DNA from: an uncultured Bacilli bacterium
GTDB taxonomy: Bacteria > Bacillota_I > Bacilli_A > RFN20 > CAG-288
Reading direction: 5' to 3'
Assembly: GCA_934700375.1 (NCBI GenBank)
Contig: CAKUXT010000118.1
Location: 1-6,358, forward strand
Length of the DNA: 6,358 nucleotides
In this document: positions 6,215-6,358 of the stretch, piece after piece
Position numbering within the stretch: position 1 is the stretch's first letter
Layout: the number at the start of each line of letters is the position of its first letter
Notes under the pieces: generated by a model
The model's input: only the letters and a program-made list of their open reading frames with translations
Told to the model about the DNA's origin: nothing
Databases searched by the model: none
Position numbers and translations under genes: made by a program

Positions 6215-6240
6215 AGGAGCTCTCTAATGGGCTCCTTTTC
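6215..6240 (+). terminator. Rho-independent terminator after spx
   Basis: AGGAGCTC (6215-6222) pairs with GGGCTCCT (6229-6236), an eight-base-pair stem with one G-U pair and a six-base loop. TTTTCTATT follows directly. It begins 8 bases after the spx stop and closes the + strand operon. Confidence 0.88.
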
Positions 6241-6250
6241 TATTCGTGCA

Positions 6251-6270
6251 GACGATTTGCGACGATTGGC
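6251..6270 (+). repeat. Tandem 10-bp repeat with one mismatch
   Basis: GACGATTTGC (6251-6260) is followed immediately by GACGATTGGC (6261-6270), nine of ten bases identical. The second copy forms the 5' arm of the hairpin at 6258-6281. The ACGATT of the first copy (6252-6257) could pair with the same 3' arm, giving an alternative fold with a longer loop. A replication slip is the simplest origin. Confidence 0.6.
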
Positions 6271-6288
6271 GAATCGTTGCATTTATTT
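6258..6288 (+). terminator. Second terminator-like hairpin, apparent landing site of the intron
   Basis: Bases 6258-6267 pair with 6272-6281 in a ten-pair stem (one G-U) around a GGCG loop. A T-rich tail TTTATTT (6282-6288) follows. It could be a backup terminator for spx or the terminator of whatever lay here before insertion. The proposed intron begins at the next base, 6289. Hairpin plus T-tract is the target shape that group IIC introns use. Confidence 0.7.
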
Positions 6289-6358
6289 GTGTGACGGGCA
6301 TGTCATATATCTAAAGGGTGAAAGTCCCGAATAGGAACGTCGTTATAACTATATAGCG
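6289..6358 (+). mobile_element. Group II intron (class IIC), 5' end only, continues beyond window
   Basis: Group II introns are self-splicing ribozymes that move with a reverse transcriptase/maturase. The segment begins with GTGTG (6289-6293), which fits the group II 5' splice-site consensus GUGYG. Next come the GGCATG block (6297-6302) and the GGGTGAAAGTCCC hairpin (6316-6328), a hallmark of early domain I in IIC introns. GACG (6293-6296) can pair with CGTC (6338-6341), as expected for the basal domain I stem. From memory, the Oceanobacillus iheyensis IIC intron has the same order of elements and near-identical GGGUG-AGUCCCGAA wording. The site directly behind a hairpin and T-tract fits IIC insertion preference. 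The rest of the ribozyme, the maturase gene and the 3' splice site are outside the window, so completeness and activity cannot be judged. Confidence 0.82.

Noticed and set aside
6023..6334. Plus-strand frame of 103 codons running from within spx into the intron
   Set aside because: It crosses the spx terminator, both hairpins and the intron 5' boundary, has no ribosome binding site, and gives an Arg/Ser-rich nonsense-like peptide.
6311..6335. GGGTGAAAGTCCC as part of a cobalamin riboswitch
   Set aside because: The wording resembles the GGTGAAA-TCC element of B12 riboswitches, but the upstream GTGTG and GGCATG, the GACG/CGTC pairing and the position behind a terminator hairpin fit a group IIC intron better, and no other cobalamin box is visible.

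Overview
The window looks like a core chromosomal segment of a Bacillota (Firmicutes). The evidence is a bona fide Spx regulator, an energy-coupling-factor (ECF) vitamin transporter module directly followed by truA, and strong GGAGG-type ribosome binding sites. The AT-leaning composition and this gene mixture suggest a gut or oral Erysipelotrichia-like lineage, but that placement is only an inference. All convincing genes are on the + strand and tightly packed.

Layout: 1-368 is the C-terminal part of the F1 ATP synthase beta subunit (atpD), followed by the epsilon subunit (atpC, 388-804), which ends the ATP synthase operon. A consensus -10 (TATAAT, 823-828) then precedes a second cluster: dCMP deaminase (851-1333), an unrecognised 81-residue two-helix membrane protein (1330-1575), the two ECF ATPases ecfA1 (1565-2437) and ecfA2 (2428-3345), the ECF transmembrane subunit ecfT (3342-4211) and a divergent truA (4208-4993). 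Each of these genes overlaps the next by 4 to 11 bases, as expected for one translationally coupled transcript. A second promoter, sharing the ten bases ACGATATAAT with the first, lies just before a CDP-alcohol phosphatidyltransferase (5022-5741). That gene overlaps the start of spx (5734-6207).

The spx gene is followed by an intrinsic terminator (6215-6240) and then by a second long hairpin with a T-rich tail (6258-6288). Directly after it, at 6289, sequence begins that matches the 5' end of a group IIC self-splicing intron. It starts with GTGTG, has a GGCATG block and a GGGTGAAAGTCCC hairpin, and runs off the window. Group IIC introns characteristically insert just behind terminator-like hairpins, so both sequence and position agree.

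How the genes work together: AtpD and AtpC belong to the rotary ATP synthase. The ECF module supplies the energising ATPases and scaffold that, with substrate-binding S components encoded elsewhere, import vitamins and other micronutrients. The dCMP deaminase feeds dUMP to thymidylate synthesis, TruA modifies tRNA, the phosphatidyltransferase makes phospholipid, and Spx controls the thiol-stress response.

The points most worth a second look are the group IIC intron boundary, a Cys/His-rich C-terminal extension on Spx, the altered catalytic loop of TruA, and the nearly leaderless start of the phosphatidyltransferase gene. I saw no evidence of a wholly new multi-gene system.
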